Positions 44,253-54,777 of a DNA stretch of 64,000 nt are shown in pieces; within the stretch, counting starts at the first letter, position 1, and each line of letters opens with the position of its first letter. A model generated the notes under the pieces. It did no database searches and had not been told where the DNA came from. It saw only the letters and a list, made by a program, of their open reading frames with translations. Source of the DNA: Turbatrix aceti. Taxonomy: Eukaryota; Nematoda; Chromadorea; Rhabditida; Panagrolaimidae. The stretch covers positions 7,654,739-7,718,738 of the forward strand of contig OZ017767.1 in assembly GCA_963969345.1 (NCBI GenBank), in the 5' to 3' direction. The position numbers were made by a program, and so were the translations under genes.

Positions 44253-46296
44253 ATGATTGAAAAATCAAGCGACCCGGAAAAAATCCCTACAGCGCCGAAT
44301 CCGTCACCTTCTAAAACACAACCTGCAGGAGCAACCGTGATGGATTCAGAATATTTCCCGACAGATATGGCAAGTCCGACTGCGGCCGCGGCCCCCAAGA
44401 GCGAGACAAGGATCGAACCCGGCGAAATGTCTCCCGCGTCGAAGAAACAAGTCCGGACTGCGTCTACCCCAGAAAATCCAACCGTCGTCGTCGCCATCAA
44501 CCAGGAAGCCAGCGCTCAATTTGCGAATATGAAAATCGCGGTCGACGAATTTGTCGCCAAAGTGTTGAAGAAGGGCCCCGTCGGACTCGAAGCGGATTTC
44601 AATACTTTTGTTCGCACCGAGACCCGAATTATGAGTGATTACAGTTTTTGGGTCCAGAATCCGAACAAGAACAGGTACAAGGGCGTGCTTTGTCGCGATG
44701 ATACCCGTGTCGTGCTCACTGGCTCCGGATCGGATTCCTATATCCATGCGAATTTTGTTACGTCACCGATGGGGGCTAAGAGGTACATTTGCACCCAGGC
44801 ACCAAAGGAAAATACGATTCTCGACTTTTGGCGCATGATTTTTGAGTTCAATTCTCAGGTTATTGTTCAGTTGTGCAATTTTATCGAAGAGGGATATAAG
44901 AAGTGCGCGATATATTATCCCATGGATGCTGGAAGCACCTTTGCTCTGGATAAAGTGAAAGTTACCTGTGATGATGTAAGTTACCTGGCCAAAAAAAATT
45001 TTTTATTTAAATTTTTTTCATTAAAAAAATTTTTTAAATTTTAAAATTGGTTTTTTTTTCATTTTTCAATTTTATTTATGTATTTATTTTTTATTTATTT
45101 TTTATTTTTTTATTTTTTCATTTTATTTTTTTTATTTGCTTATTTTTCAATTTTTTTATTTAAAATTTTTTTATTTTTAAATGTTTTTATTATTTTATTA
45201 TTTTTTATTTTTATTTATTTATTTTTTTTTTTTTAATTTTAAAATTTTTGAGATTGATTTTTAAATTTAAAATTTAAAAATAAAAATTTTTTTTGCAGGA
45301 AACAACAATGCGCACCCCCGGAAAGGTAATTCGCCGCCAACTGACGGTTTCCTACAACGGAAAATCCCACGCCGTGGTGCATTTTACCATACTCAACTGG
45401 CAGGATCACGGCGTGCCTCAGATGGACACAACACTCCTCCACGTCCTTCAGGCAATCCGAACGACGACCAAAACGCCGATCGTAGTCCACTGCTCCGCGG
45501 GCATCGGTCGCACAGGGACGTTTGTTTTTATCGAAAATATTCTCGAAGAACTCATGCTGGGGAACCGAGTGGACCCGATCGACGCTCTGAAACGTCTTCG
45601 ACTCGAGCGAGGCCAGGCCGTGCAAAAATCTGTCGTGAGTGTTTATTTATGTATCATGATTCGAGGAAAAATGCTTGCACTCGCCGTTTTTGGAGTCAAC
45701 ATAAATATTTTTTGGGGATTTGCTGCTTTTTTTGTTTTTGTAAATTGTAAACGATCGAAAAGGAGAAAGAAAAGCAAAAACGTGATAGCAGAAAAAATAG
45801 TGTATAGTTGATCGTAAAAAAAAATTAAAATACAAAATTTGATCCCTCATTTTTTAAATTTGGCTAAAAAATATGTAAAAGTGCACTTTTTTGATGTTTT
45901 TTGATGTTCGTTTTCTTTCTTTCACCTTTGTTTTTGCGTTTTTATCTTTTTTTTCGCATAAAAAAGCAACAACAATCACGGCAATCAATCAAAAAACGTT
46001 CATTTCGACTGACGATCTCTGACCACGGAGATCTTTTGTTTTACTATTGCAAAAAAAAAAGAAATTGAAAGCAGGTGTACATTTATTTGTACATATTTAT
46101 CTACATCATTAACGCCATCACCACCACCCCCGTGTATTTTTAGCAATACCTCTACGCGATGCGCGTCATCGTCGAATACTACCTCCAGGTTAAGCAGATC
46201 CCTTGCACGCTGGCCGTTAAAAAGTTTATCGACCAATACGATGCATCCATCGATGCTCGTACGCAAGTCACCGGCGATGTCAGTGGGCGCGGATAA
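44253..46296 (+). CDS. Non-receptor protein tyrosine phosphatase, 403 aa
   Basis: Hydrolyses phosphotyrosine. Exons: 44253-44975, 45299-45634, 46144-46296, all phase 0; 404 codons with TAA. Residues 1-95 are Pro/Ala/Ser-rich and have no signal peptide. The catalytic domain covers about 100-385: the phosphotyrosine loop block KNRYKGV, then YIHANF, YICTQAPKENTILDFWRMI and the signature HCSAGIGRTGT with Cys306 and Arg312. The acid loop reads WQDHGVP, with Asp277 kept and the usual Pro replaced by Gln276. This layout is that of the many small cytosolic phosphatases of nematodes, often germline-expressed. A seven-codon upstream frame (44236-44256) overlaps the chosen ATG, which may lower translation; the next in-frame Met is at 44340. 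Confidence 0.88.
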
Positions 46297-47419
46297 GGAT
46301 AGATTAGATTGATTGCCTCCTATTCCATACACTTTTCTCTCGTCCCCTTCCAAACAAACAGTTGGTGCTAATTATTATCTATTATCTGGCCTGGTCATGC
46401 ATGCACATTGTGGATGTTGTTTGCAAATAAATAATAGATACTTTGTACACATGTTATATATTTTTCTGGAACTCAAAAATGATGGAAAAAAATAGAAATA
46501 GGTTGCATTGTTTTTTTGGGATCACGTCATTTTTTTTTACTTTTTAAAAAAAAAATTTGAAAGTCCAAAAAAACAGGTGAAAATTAATTGAACAAACTGA
46601 AAATTTACAAATCGTTCCGGTTGGTAAATTTTCCAATTTTTTTATTAAAGACCAATTTTTTTATAAAAAAAAATTATTTTTTGATCCAAAAAACCAAAAA
46701 TACAGTTTTTTAGAAAAAAAATTGAAGTTTGAAAAAAAAATTTGTTTCATATTTTTAAATTCCCCAACACTATTTTTCGCATCAAAAAAATCGTTGTTAG
46801 TTTTTCACATTTTTTGATCCAAATTATTTTTCTTGACATTTTTTTGATCCAAATTATTAAAATCAGCTGCAACACCGTTTTTTTTTATTTTTTTTTTATT
46901 TTTCACTGACGTCAACCCAAAAAAAGTATCCTTGATTTATCAAAAATGCACCTGGAAGCACCGGTGTCCATAGAAGCCCGTGAAACAGGTCTCAGCGATC
47001 TTTAGTTTTTTGTTTCTTTTCTTCATGCACTTGATTCATCGTCTTCTCGCCCTACGATCGGCAAAAAAAAACATCAAACCAGACGTCGTCTTTCGATGAT
47101 ATTTTTTCTGAAACCAAAAATAAAACAAAACTTTTTTTTCTGAAAATGAGTCACACGAGGCTCCCAAAGCACAACATAAACAACTTTTGCCTGCTCCCGG
47201 CGCCGCCCGATGACGATCTTCTCGTACATGCGAACGAGTGAGTAAACGATGGTGGTGGTAGCAGTTGGTTGGTAGAGTCAGTCAGTCATCGTCCCATGAC
47301 GAAGAAGGCGGGGCGGGGGATCAAAACAAAAATTTCAGGCCGCGGCTAGAAAACGCCACAGGAAGAGCAGTTCAGTTGCACTTTTCGTCCACGGCAGTAC
47401 TCGGTCGTCTTCAACAATC
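46297..47419. other. No gene seen
   Basis: Intergenic, A/T-rich with poly-T runs; AATAAA near 46426 may serve the phosphatase gene. The last 150 bp before 47420 are the promoter of the first transthyretin-like gene, with no clear TATA box. Confidence 0.4.
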
Positions 47420-47861
47420 ATGCGTTCCCTCATCGTCTTCCTCGCTCTCATCGTTGCCATCTTCGCCAAGGAACAGTCCATCAGGGTCCGTGGCCAGGTG
47501 ATCTGCAACAAGAGAGCTCTCGGCAACGTTCTCGTCGAACTCCGTGAACACGATACCTGTAAGCTTAAAATTTAGCTTCCTAAAAATAAAATAATTTTTT
47601 TGTGGTTCAGTCGACCCCGACGATTCTCTCGCCACGATCCACACCGACCGCAACGGCGCCTTCGACCTCTCCGGCAAGGAAGACGAAGTCACGGCCATCA
47701 AGCCGTACATCCGCATCACTCACACCTGCGATATCAACAAGCCCGGCTGCCACCGCGTGAGTGACTTCGAGATTCCCGCCGACAAGGTCGACGGAGACTA
47801 CGACATGAACTTTGTCAACCTCAACCTCCGCGGCCACGCCGACAAGGAAGTCTGCAACTAA
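47420..47861 (+). CDS. Transthyretin-like secreted protein, 129 aa (tandem copy 1)
   Basis: Nematode transthyretin-like (TTL) family; small extracellular beta-sandwich proteins of mostly unknown role, one member being a phosphatidylserine-binding engulfment factor. Exons: 47420-47558 and 47611-47861, phase 1; 130 codons. The signal peptide is residues 1-16 (MRSLIVFLALIVAIFA). The family start QSIRVRGQVICNKR follows, and four cysteines (VIC, THTC, PGC, EVCN) fit two disulphides. The RITHTC and FEIPADKV blocks are typical. A second copy lies 1729 bp downstream, and the 3' flanks are also duplicated. Confidence 0.92.
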
Positions 47862-48245
47862 TCGCACTTTTGCGGTTTCAAACAAAAAACATAAAAGTCA
47901 CTGTATTCTTCTTGAACACGCCACATTTTTGAAAGATTTAACAGCACTGTATTTCTTTATTTTTTTTAAATACTCTCAAATGTTGTTTTCTTATTTGCTG
48001 AACATTTTGTGTTGATAAAAAAATTACCACAGAAAGAGAATTACGCATGGCCGGGCGCGGGCGGAGGTGATCGGATCCGTGCGACGGGTGTTGCTGGCCG
48101 GTGATTAATTTTTGTTATTCAGTCAGTCGCTTCGGGTGGAAAATGCAAGGCTCAGGACAACAAATGAACAAAAAAGAACACAACAATGTGATTGTTTGGT
48201 CGGCGAAAAAAGAACAAAAAAAGGAGAACAAAAAAGTTTGGAATA
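47862..48245. repeat. 3' flank shared with the second transthyretin-like gene
   Basis: This 380-bp stretch, from TCGCAC..TGCGGTTTCAA onward, recurs at 49585-49970. The duplication unit thus included the gene and its downstream sequence; similarity ends where GATCTGATCT repeats begin. Confidence 0.8.
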
Positions 48246-48439
48246 CAAAATTTTTTTGATATCAGATTGAATTGTCTGGGTGTAAAATCTTAAATGGTAA
48301 GCGAACCTTTCCCAATCTTTCACAGATTTACATTTGTTTTCTTTATGCACACTTCGGATGCGTACTAGTGTTTATTTGAGATCATGTTGAGCCTGATATG
48401 AGGGTCTGATACTGATACTGATATCAGGATCATATCAGT

Positions 48440-48750
48440 TCAGAGATGGCAGATCAGATCATTTGCTCATGATCTGATCTGGATTATCTGCGATCTGATC
48501 TGGATTATCTGTGATCTGAACTGATCTGATCTGACTCGACCCAACCAAAAATCTCGGTATTTAGGGTTCGGGTTCCCGAGAACACTAATTTCGACGCAAA
48601 AAGTGAAAAATAATTTTGTAGAGAACTACCGTATTCTTCGAAAAACCGGCAATGCGAACGTGTTTGAAGTTATAAAATTTTTAATTTCTAGTGATCTGAT
48701 CTGGATTATCTGTGATCTGATCTGTATTCCACGTGATCTGATCAACACTA
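48440..48750. repeat. GATCTGATCT-rich tandem repeat, array 1
   Basis: Repeats of GATCTGATCTGGATTATCTGT, about 21-22 bp, followed by a unique-looking block (ACTCGACCCAACC .. CGACGCAAAAAGTGAAAAATA) that recurs in arrays 2 and 3, so there is a higher-order unit of roughly 230-300 bp. Confidence 0.8.
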
Positions 48751-49060
48751 GTGCGTTTATAAATTTTATTGAATATTTTTTTTTTCAAAAATCAAGCACC
48801 TGTAAGCACTGGCATCCGTAAAAGCACGTACACTTCAGGCACGTACACAATCACGCACCAATACAATTGCTGCTTAAACAATTGTTTTTTTAGGAAAAAT
48901 ACAAAAATAACGTGTTGCAATTTTTCAACAAAAAAAACGTTTTTGCACAACCAGCTACCGGAGCCTCCAGATGACGATTTTCTTTCACGTGTGAATACGT
49001 AAACGTGGCAGTCATCATGCCACGTAGAAGAACTTTGGGCGGAATCAGGACAAAAATACA

Positions 49061-49068
49061 TATATAAG
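49061..49068 (+). promoter_or_regulatory. TATA box of the second transthyretin-like gene
   Basis: TATATAAG, 81-88 bp upstream of the ATG. The first copy lacks an obvious equivalent. Confidence 0.45.
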
Positions 49069-49148
49069 CCAGATGCTAGCCAACTTCGGAAGCAATTCAG
49101 TTGTACTTTTCGTTCCCTGCAGAACTAATTCGGTCGTCTTCAACAATC

Positions 49149-49584
49149 ATGCGTTTCCTCATCGTCTTCCTCGCCCTCATCGTTGCCATCTTCGCCAAGG
49201 AACAGTCCATCAGGGTCCATGGCCAGGTGATCTGCAACAAGAGAACTTTCGGCAACGTTCAAGTCGATCTCCGTGAACACGATATCAGTGAGTTTAAATA
49301 AAATTTAGCTTCCTAGAAATTAAGTAATTTTTTGTGGTTCAGTCGGCTCCGATGATTCCCTTGCCTCGATGCAGTCCGACAGCAACGGCTTCTTCGACCT
49401 CTCCGGCAAGGAAGACGAAGTCGCGGTCATCAAGCCGTACGTCCGCATCACTCACACCTGTAATATCAGCAAGCCCGGCTGCTACCGCGTGACTGACTTC
49501 GAGATTCCCGCCGACAAGATCAACGGAGACTACGACATGAAATTTGTCGAACTCAACATAGGCGGCAAGGAAGTCTGCAAGTAA
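49149..49584 (+). CDS. Transthyretin-like secreted protein, 126 aa (tandem copy 2)
   Basis: Close paralog of the gene at 47420. Exons: 49149-49287 and 49343-49584; 127 codons. The signal peptide differs by one residue and the four cysteines are conserved. Three residues (HAD) near the C-terminus of copy 1 are missing here, and about 20 substitutions separate the proteins, many of them conservative. The intron position and phase are the same. The pair is a tandem duplication old enough for protein divergence. Confidence 0.92.
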
Positions 49585-50329
49585 TCGCACCGTTGCGGTT
49601 TCAAGCAAAAAACTTAAAAGTCACTTTATTCTTCTTCAACACGCCACATTTTTGAAAGATTTTACAGCTCTGTATTTCTTTATTTTTTTAAATACTCTCA
49701 AAAGTTGTTTTCTTATTTGCTAAACATTTTGGGTTGATAAAAAAAATTACCAAGGAAAGAGAATTACGCATGGCCTGGCGCGGGCGGAGGTAATCAGATC
49801 CGTGCGACGGGTGTTGCTGGCCGGTGATTAATTTTTGTTATTCAGTCAGTCGCTTCGGGTGGAAAATGCAAGGCTCAGGACAACAAATGAACAAAAAAGA
49901 ACACAACAATGTGATTGTTTGGTCGGCGAAAAAAGAACAAAAAAAGGAGAACAAAAAATCTTTCACATCTTTCCCAATCTTTCACAGATATACATTTTTT
50001 TTCTTTATGCACACTTCGGATGCGTACTAGTGTTTATCTGAGATATTGCAAAAATTCTGGTTCGTGAGTTCACCGAACTTCGAAAATATTGAACTTCGAA
50101 TTTATTGAACTTGAATTACAAAGTTCAATAGCAATAAACCAATGTTCTTCTAATACAGTCAGATTTTGCCGGTGTAAAATTGCTTCGTTTTAATAAAAAG
50201 TTCCACAAAAAATTTAGTAAAACGACTATGAAAATTTGTTAAACATCGTTAGATAGTAGAAAATTAAGTGAAGCACTTGGTCGGCGAAAAAGAACAAAAA
50301 AAGAGGAAACAAAAAAATTGTAGAATGCA

Positions 50330-51000
50330 GAGATGGCAGATCAGATAATTTGTTCATGATCTGATCTGAATTATCTGTGATCTGATCTGATCTTATATAC
50401 CAGTAATCTGATCTGGATTATCTGCGATCTGATCTGATCACACTCGACCCAACCCAAAATCTCGGAAATCAGGGTTCAGGTTCCAGAGAACACTGGTTTC
50501 GACGCAAAAAGTGAAAAATAAATGTTTTTTGTTGAGAACTATCGTATTCCGAGATGGCAGATCAGATCATTTGCTCATGATCTGATCGGATTACTGCGAT
50601 CTGATCTGATATACCAGTGATCTGATCTAGACTGCGCGATCTGATCTGATCTGACTCGCCCAGCCCAAATCTCGGAATTTGGGTTCAGGTCCCGAAAACA
50701 CTGGTTCGACGCGAAAGTGAAAATATTTTTTTTGTTGAGACTATCGTAATCTTCAAAAACAAGCAATGTGGACGTGTTTGAAGTTGTAAATTTAAATTTC
50801 TAGGATCTGATCTGAATTATCTGTGATCTGATCTGGATTATCTGTGATCTGATCTGAATTCCACGTGATCTGATCTTGATTATCTGTGATCTGATCTGTA
50901 TTCCACGTGATCTGATCTGGATTATTGTGATCTGACATTACCTGATCTGATCTATGAGCCGATCTGATCTGAAAAGTGATCTTATCTGCCATCTCTGGTA
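50330..51000. repeat. GATCTGATCT-rich tandem repeats, arrays 2 and 3
   Basis: Two higher-order units: 50330-50555 and 50556-50800, then a long run of GATCTGATCT variants to 51000. Both begin with AGATGGCAGATCAGAT and share the CTCGACCCAACC-type spacer with array 1. One A/T-rich unit has several single-base deletions (50580-50720), which look like decay. Confidence 0.8.
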
Positions 51001-51181
51001 GAATGCACACTTTTTTGATATCAGCTGTACAAAACGAATCAATTGCAACATGCAAATTTTACAAATCCAACAAAATTCGTCTTACAAGTTCTTTATAAAC
51101 TGCTCAAGACACCAGTTTATCAGATACGATCGTTTTGAGCACTCTCCAACAAAACGAAAAACCTCCACCTTTGTCATCGAA

Positions 51182-51720
51182 TTATTTTGGGGCACCGGGA
51201 TTAGGGGCGGCTTCCACAGGCGTGCCATCCGCATTTTCAAACTGCGCAAGGAGACGTTTGACGCCTTCGGGCTTTGCGTCGGCGGTCCAGAGACTGCGAG
51301 CCGGCTTGGTGGTCTCGGTCGTCTTGAAATGGTAGATGGCGAAGAAGTGGCGATTGTTTTTCTGCGGGGTCATGGATTGGTAGAGTACCTTGAGTGTCAT
51401 CGTTTCGCCGGGATTGACGTATCCGATGGGTGGTCTGACACGGAAGATTTCATTGCTTGTGCATTTTACCTGAAATATACCTGGATACAGGTAAAAAATG
51501 CATTTGCCCAGAGGAGGGGGGCAAAACCAACCTTGTAGGTCTGTCGCTTGTCAGTTATGTTTATGATTTTGATTTCAGCAATGATAGCATTGCCTGACGT
51601 CAACGAACCCCCCGCGGGAGGTTTGAAGATGACAAAAATCTCCGGATCAACCTTTAGCTGGAAATCAGGCTCGCCAGGCTTGTTGTCGTTCAGCTTACGA
51701 CCCACGGGTGGTGGAGCCAT
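51182..51720 (-). CDS. Major Sperm Protein (MSP) domain protein, 158 aa
   Basis: MSP domains are immunoglobulin-like folds; true MSPs build the sperm cytoskeleton, while related single-domain proteins bind other partners. Exons: 51720-51532 and 51469-51182, phase 0; 159 codons. The domain spans about residues 22-125: FQLKVDPEIFVIFKPPAGG, then the strand NIIAEIKIINITDKRQTYKVKCTSNEIFRVRP broken by the intron, PPIGYVNPGETMTLKV and the tail strand HFFAIYHF. The C-terminal 30 residues are Pro/Ala-rich. An in-frame stop shortly upstream supports this ATG. A possible small gene begins about 345 bp upstream on the same strand. Confidence 0.85.
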
Positions 51721-51807
51721 CGTAGGAGTCGGAATCTGGGCGGGAGTTGACGTCGAATGACGCGAGACAACCGATCAACTGGGGTTTTGTGATGCAAATC
51801 CGGGGGT

Positions 51808-52065
51808 TCATTTTGCCAAAGATTCATTGTTTGATTGTGGCATGCGGGAAGCGACTTCAAAAAACATCCGGCAAACTGAAAGAGAAAGGTGGACCAAAAC
51901 TAAAAACAATTTAAAAAAAAAAGTCCCATGAATGCATTTAAACTTCGGGACAGCAATTAACCACCGAAAAATGGGCACCTCTTTAAAAATGTTGAATGGG
52001 TCATTACGATGCATCCGAAACGGTCGCCATTGCTCTTTTTCCCATCCCATCATGCTGTCATTCAT
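51808..52065 (-). CDS. Possible small gene, 85 codons, unknown
   Basis: An acceptor-like TTTTCCAG lies directly before an ATG at 52065, which is what a trans-spliced start looks like. The N-terminal 40 residues (MNDSMMGWEKEQWRPFRMH and on) have a composition typical of coding sequence; the rest of the frame is Phe/Leu-rich and may be intron, with a TTTCAG acceptor at 51888-51893. It ends about 90 bp before the MSP-domain gene, so an operon-like pair is possible. Weak. Confidence 0.3.
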   Translation of the reverse strand: MNDSMMGWEKEQWRPFRMHRNDPFNIFKEVPIFRWLIAVPKFKCIHGTFFFKLFLVLVHLSLSVCRMFFEVASRMPQSNNESLAK

Positions 52066-52410
52066 CTGGAAAACATATTTATTTTCCGAGTACTTTTTCA
52101 TATTTTAGCTTTACTAGATAAGAAAAGCCGTTGTTCTTAGCCTTATTTATCAGTTTTTCCCCTCTGACAAAGCGAACAACGAACAACACTACTCCCTGTT
52201 TTCTTTTTAACCCGGTAAACTAAATATGTATACAATTTTGTTGTTTATCCTTCCGAGTTGAACGATCTCAAGTTCATTAACATCGCCCAAAGGTAAACAA
52301 CAGCGTGCTACTGCTTGTGATATTGATTCGATTGCGTGGAATCAACCCATCTGTCAACAAAGCTGGGAGAAAACATTGAAATCGATAAAAGTTCATTGTT
52401 TTTAGCCAAA

Positions 52411-54524
52411 ATGCTCCTTCAACTGGTGGGATTCCTTCTACTCTGCCTAGCACAATGTTCCCAGGTCAATCGAACGTTTTCCATCGACTACCCGAATAAA
52501 ACTTTTCTGAAAGACGGTCAGCCCTACCGGTACATCGCAGGTGAGGTCCACTACTTCCGCATCCACCCGGACCTCTGGAACGATCGACTCCAGCGAATCC
52601 GGGCACTCGGATTCAATGTCATCCAGACCTACGTCGCGTGGAATGTTCACGAAAAGTACGAGGGCAAGTTTGACTTCAGCGGCGGCGCGAATCTGACTCG
52701 ATTTCTCGAACTCGCGCAGCAGAACGATTTGCTTGTGCTGCTTCGTATTGGACCTTACATCTGCGCGGAGTGGGAGTACGGTGGATTACCCTACTGGCTC
52801 CTCAACAAGGAGAGCATTGATTTGAGGCACTACAACAAGCCTTACCTCGACGCTGTCACAAAGTACTACAATGTTTTGGGTCCAATTGTTGCGCCGTACA
52901 TTNNNNNNNNNNNNNNNNNNNNNNNNNNNNNNNNNNNNNNNNNNNNNNNNNNNNNNNNNNNNNNNNNNNNNNNNNNNNNNNNNNNNNNNNNNNNNNNNNN
53001 NNNNNNNNNNNNNNNNNNNNNNNNNNNNNNNNNNNNNNNNNNNNNNNNNNNNNNNNNNNNNNNNNNNNNNNNNNNNNNNNNNNNNNNNNNNNNNNNNNNN
53101 NNTTTACAAAAATGGAGGCCCGATCATTTTAATTCAAATCGAGAACGAGTATGGAAGCTTCGCCTCTGCAGGTGATCCAAAATACCTGGGTTACCTGCGG
53201 AATCTCATGCACCAACTATTTGGCACCGATGTTCCTTTAATCACTACCGACGGCGGTGGAGATTCATGGGTCAAAGGCGGTCATGTAAAAGGAGTTCTTG
53301 CAACCGTGGATTTTGGACCTGGCGTCGACGTTGATAGCGCCTTTGCTGTTGCCAGGAAATACAATCCGGGAGGACCGGTAGTAAATTCCGAGTTTTATCC
53401 TGGCTGGTTCACGCTTTGGGGCGGGGATTACCCCGATAGGTACCCAAAAGAACAAATTATAAGCGTGATGGAAAACATGTATTCTCGAAACGCGTCTTTT
53501 TCGTTTTACATGATTCACGGAGGGACCAACTTTGGTTTCTACAACGGAGCCGAACAAGACGGACCGGTAATCACAAGTTACGATTACAACGCTCCGATTT
53601 CTGAAAGCGGGGACTACGGAGAAATGTATTTAGCAATTAGAGATTTTATTGGGGGCCTCAAAGGTTTTCCCACCAAACCGCTCCCCCTTCCACCGATACC
53701 AAAAGTTCGAGCTTACGGTAATGTAACTGTAACGCAAACCCATGGCCTAATATCCGCGTTCAATCTTCTGGCTGTCAACTGCCACGTCGACGACAAACCA
53801 TGGACTTTTGAAAAACTAGATAATCCTTATGGTTTTGCGATTTATCACACTTTTGTACCAACAAACGCTTCAGGTAAGAATTAAAAAAAATATTATAATG
53901 AACGCTAAAATAATTTCAGGTACACTAAATTCGTCTTCGATTTACGATTACGGTTACGTTTTCAACGGGTACGAAGAATCAGTCGGTGTTCTTCTGAACC
54001 ACGTCAATAAAATTAAACAACATTCTCTCAAATACACGGCTCGTGACTCCATCGCAGCTCAACTAACAATTATTGTCGAAAATGCAGGAAGGCTTACGTT
54101 TGAAACCGAGCGACAAAACAAGGGCATCACTGGAGAAGTTGCTTTTAACGACAGGGTTCTTGGCAATTGGACGTCGTGTGGAATCAACTTTGACGCAATC
54201 ACATCGTTGAGTCCTCGTCGCCCGAAGTGGCTCAACGACGCGTTTCCACGCACCAATCAAACAGGCGTCTTCGAAGGCACCTTTGACATTTCCGGTGAAG
54301 TCACCGATACATGGATCGCTCTACCGGGCTTCCAGAAGGGTGTTGTTGTTGTAAACGGCTTCAATCTTGGCCGATACTGGAAATACGGGCCGCAACAGCA
54401 TCTTTACGTTCCTGGACCTGTTTTGAAGCAGACCGGCAACAAAGTAATCATTGTTGAACTTCTTGGGCAAGCCGGCGGAGCTGGAGTAAAGCCACAAGTA
54501 GAGTTTCTGAACTATCCAAAGTAA
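52411..54524 (+). CDS. GH35 beta-galactosidase, copy 1, interrupted by a gap
   Basis: Lysosomal or secreted exo-beta-galactosidase, family GH35. Exon 1 is 52411-53873 and contains 200 N; exon 2 is 53920-54524. The signal peptide is about residues 1-18. Left of the gap the frame ends at APYI; right of it the frame resumes at YKNGG, exactly adjacent residues in the paralog at 54778, so no coding sequence is missing. Allowing a 2-bp overlap (TT) the protein is 621 aa. The acid/base Glu is in ENEYGS and the nucleophile Glu in NSEFYPGW, both right of the gap. The C-terminal jelly-roll region with GFNLGRYWK is present. TTTTTAG five bases before the ATG suggests trans-splicing. Confidence 0.9.
52903..53102. 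other. Scaffold gap of 200 N inside a GH35 gene, probably of zero true length
   Basis: The codon before the gap (ATT, Ile) and the codon after the first two T of the right flank (TAC, Tyr) are consecutive in the tandem paralog. The 200 N are therefore a placeholder and should not be read as missing sequence. Confidence 0.85.
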
Positions 54525-54777
54525 ACTTAGGTTAAATGAAGAATAAAAATAAAATGCTAAAAAATGATTTTTTTGAATGTTTAGAAAAGTTGCCTATTGT
54601 ATTCATTTTGGGCGTTTTTTACGATTCTCATCGTTAGAATCCGTAAACAATATTATTGTTTAACGCGCGTCAAAATAAGCGTGAACAATTGAACAGAAGA
54701 ACAATTAACACAAAAAAACAAATTGAATAAAAGAGCGTACGATTTTTCTGACGCCAACCATTCCGTATCATCCCAAA

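Noticed and set aside
45635..46143. Continuation of the phosphatase frame past exon 2 (stop near 45811)
   Set aside because: A GTGAGT donor at 45635 and a TTTTTAG acceptor before 46144 restore the conserved C-terminal helix of the domain; read-through gives an unrelated hydrophobic tail.
48440..51000. GATCTGATCT arrays considered as CRISPR-like
   Set aside because: Monomers are directly adjacent without unique spacers and the host is a eukaryote.
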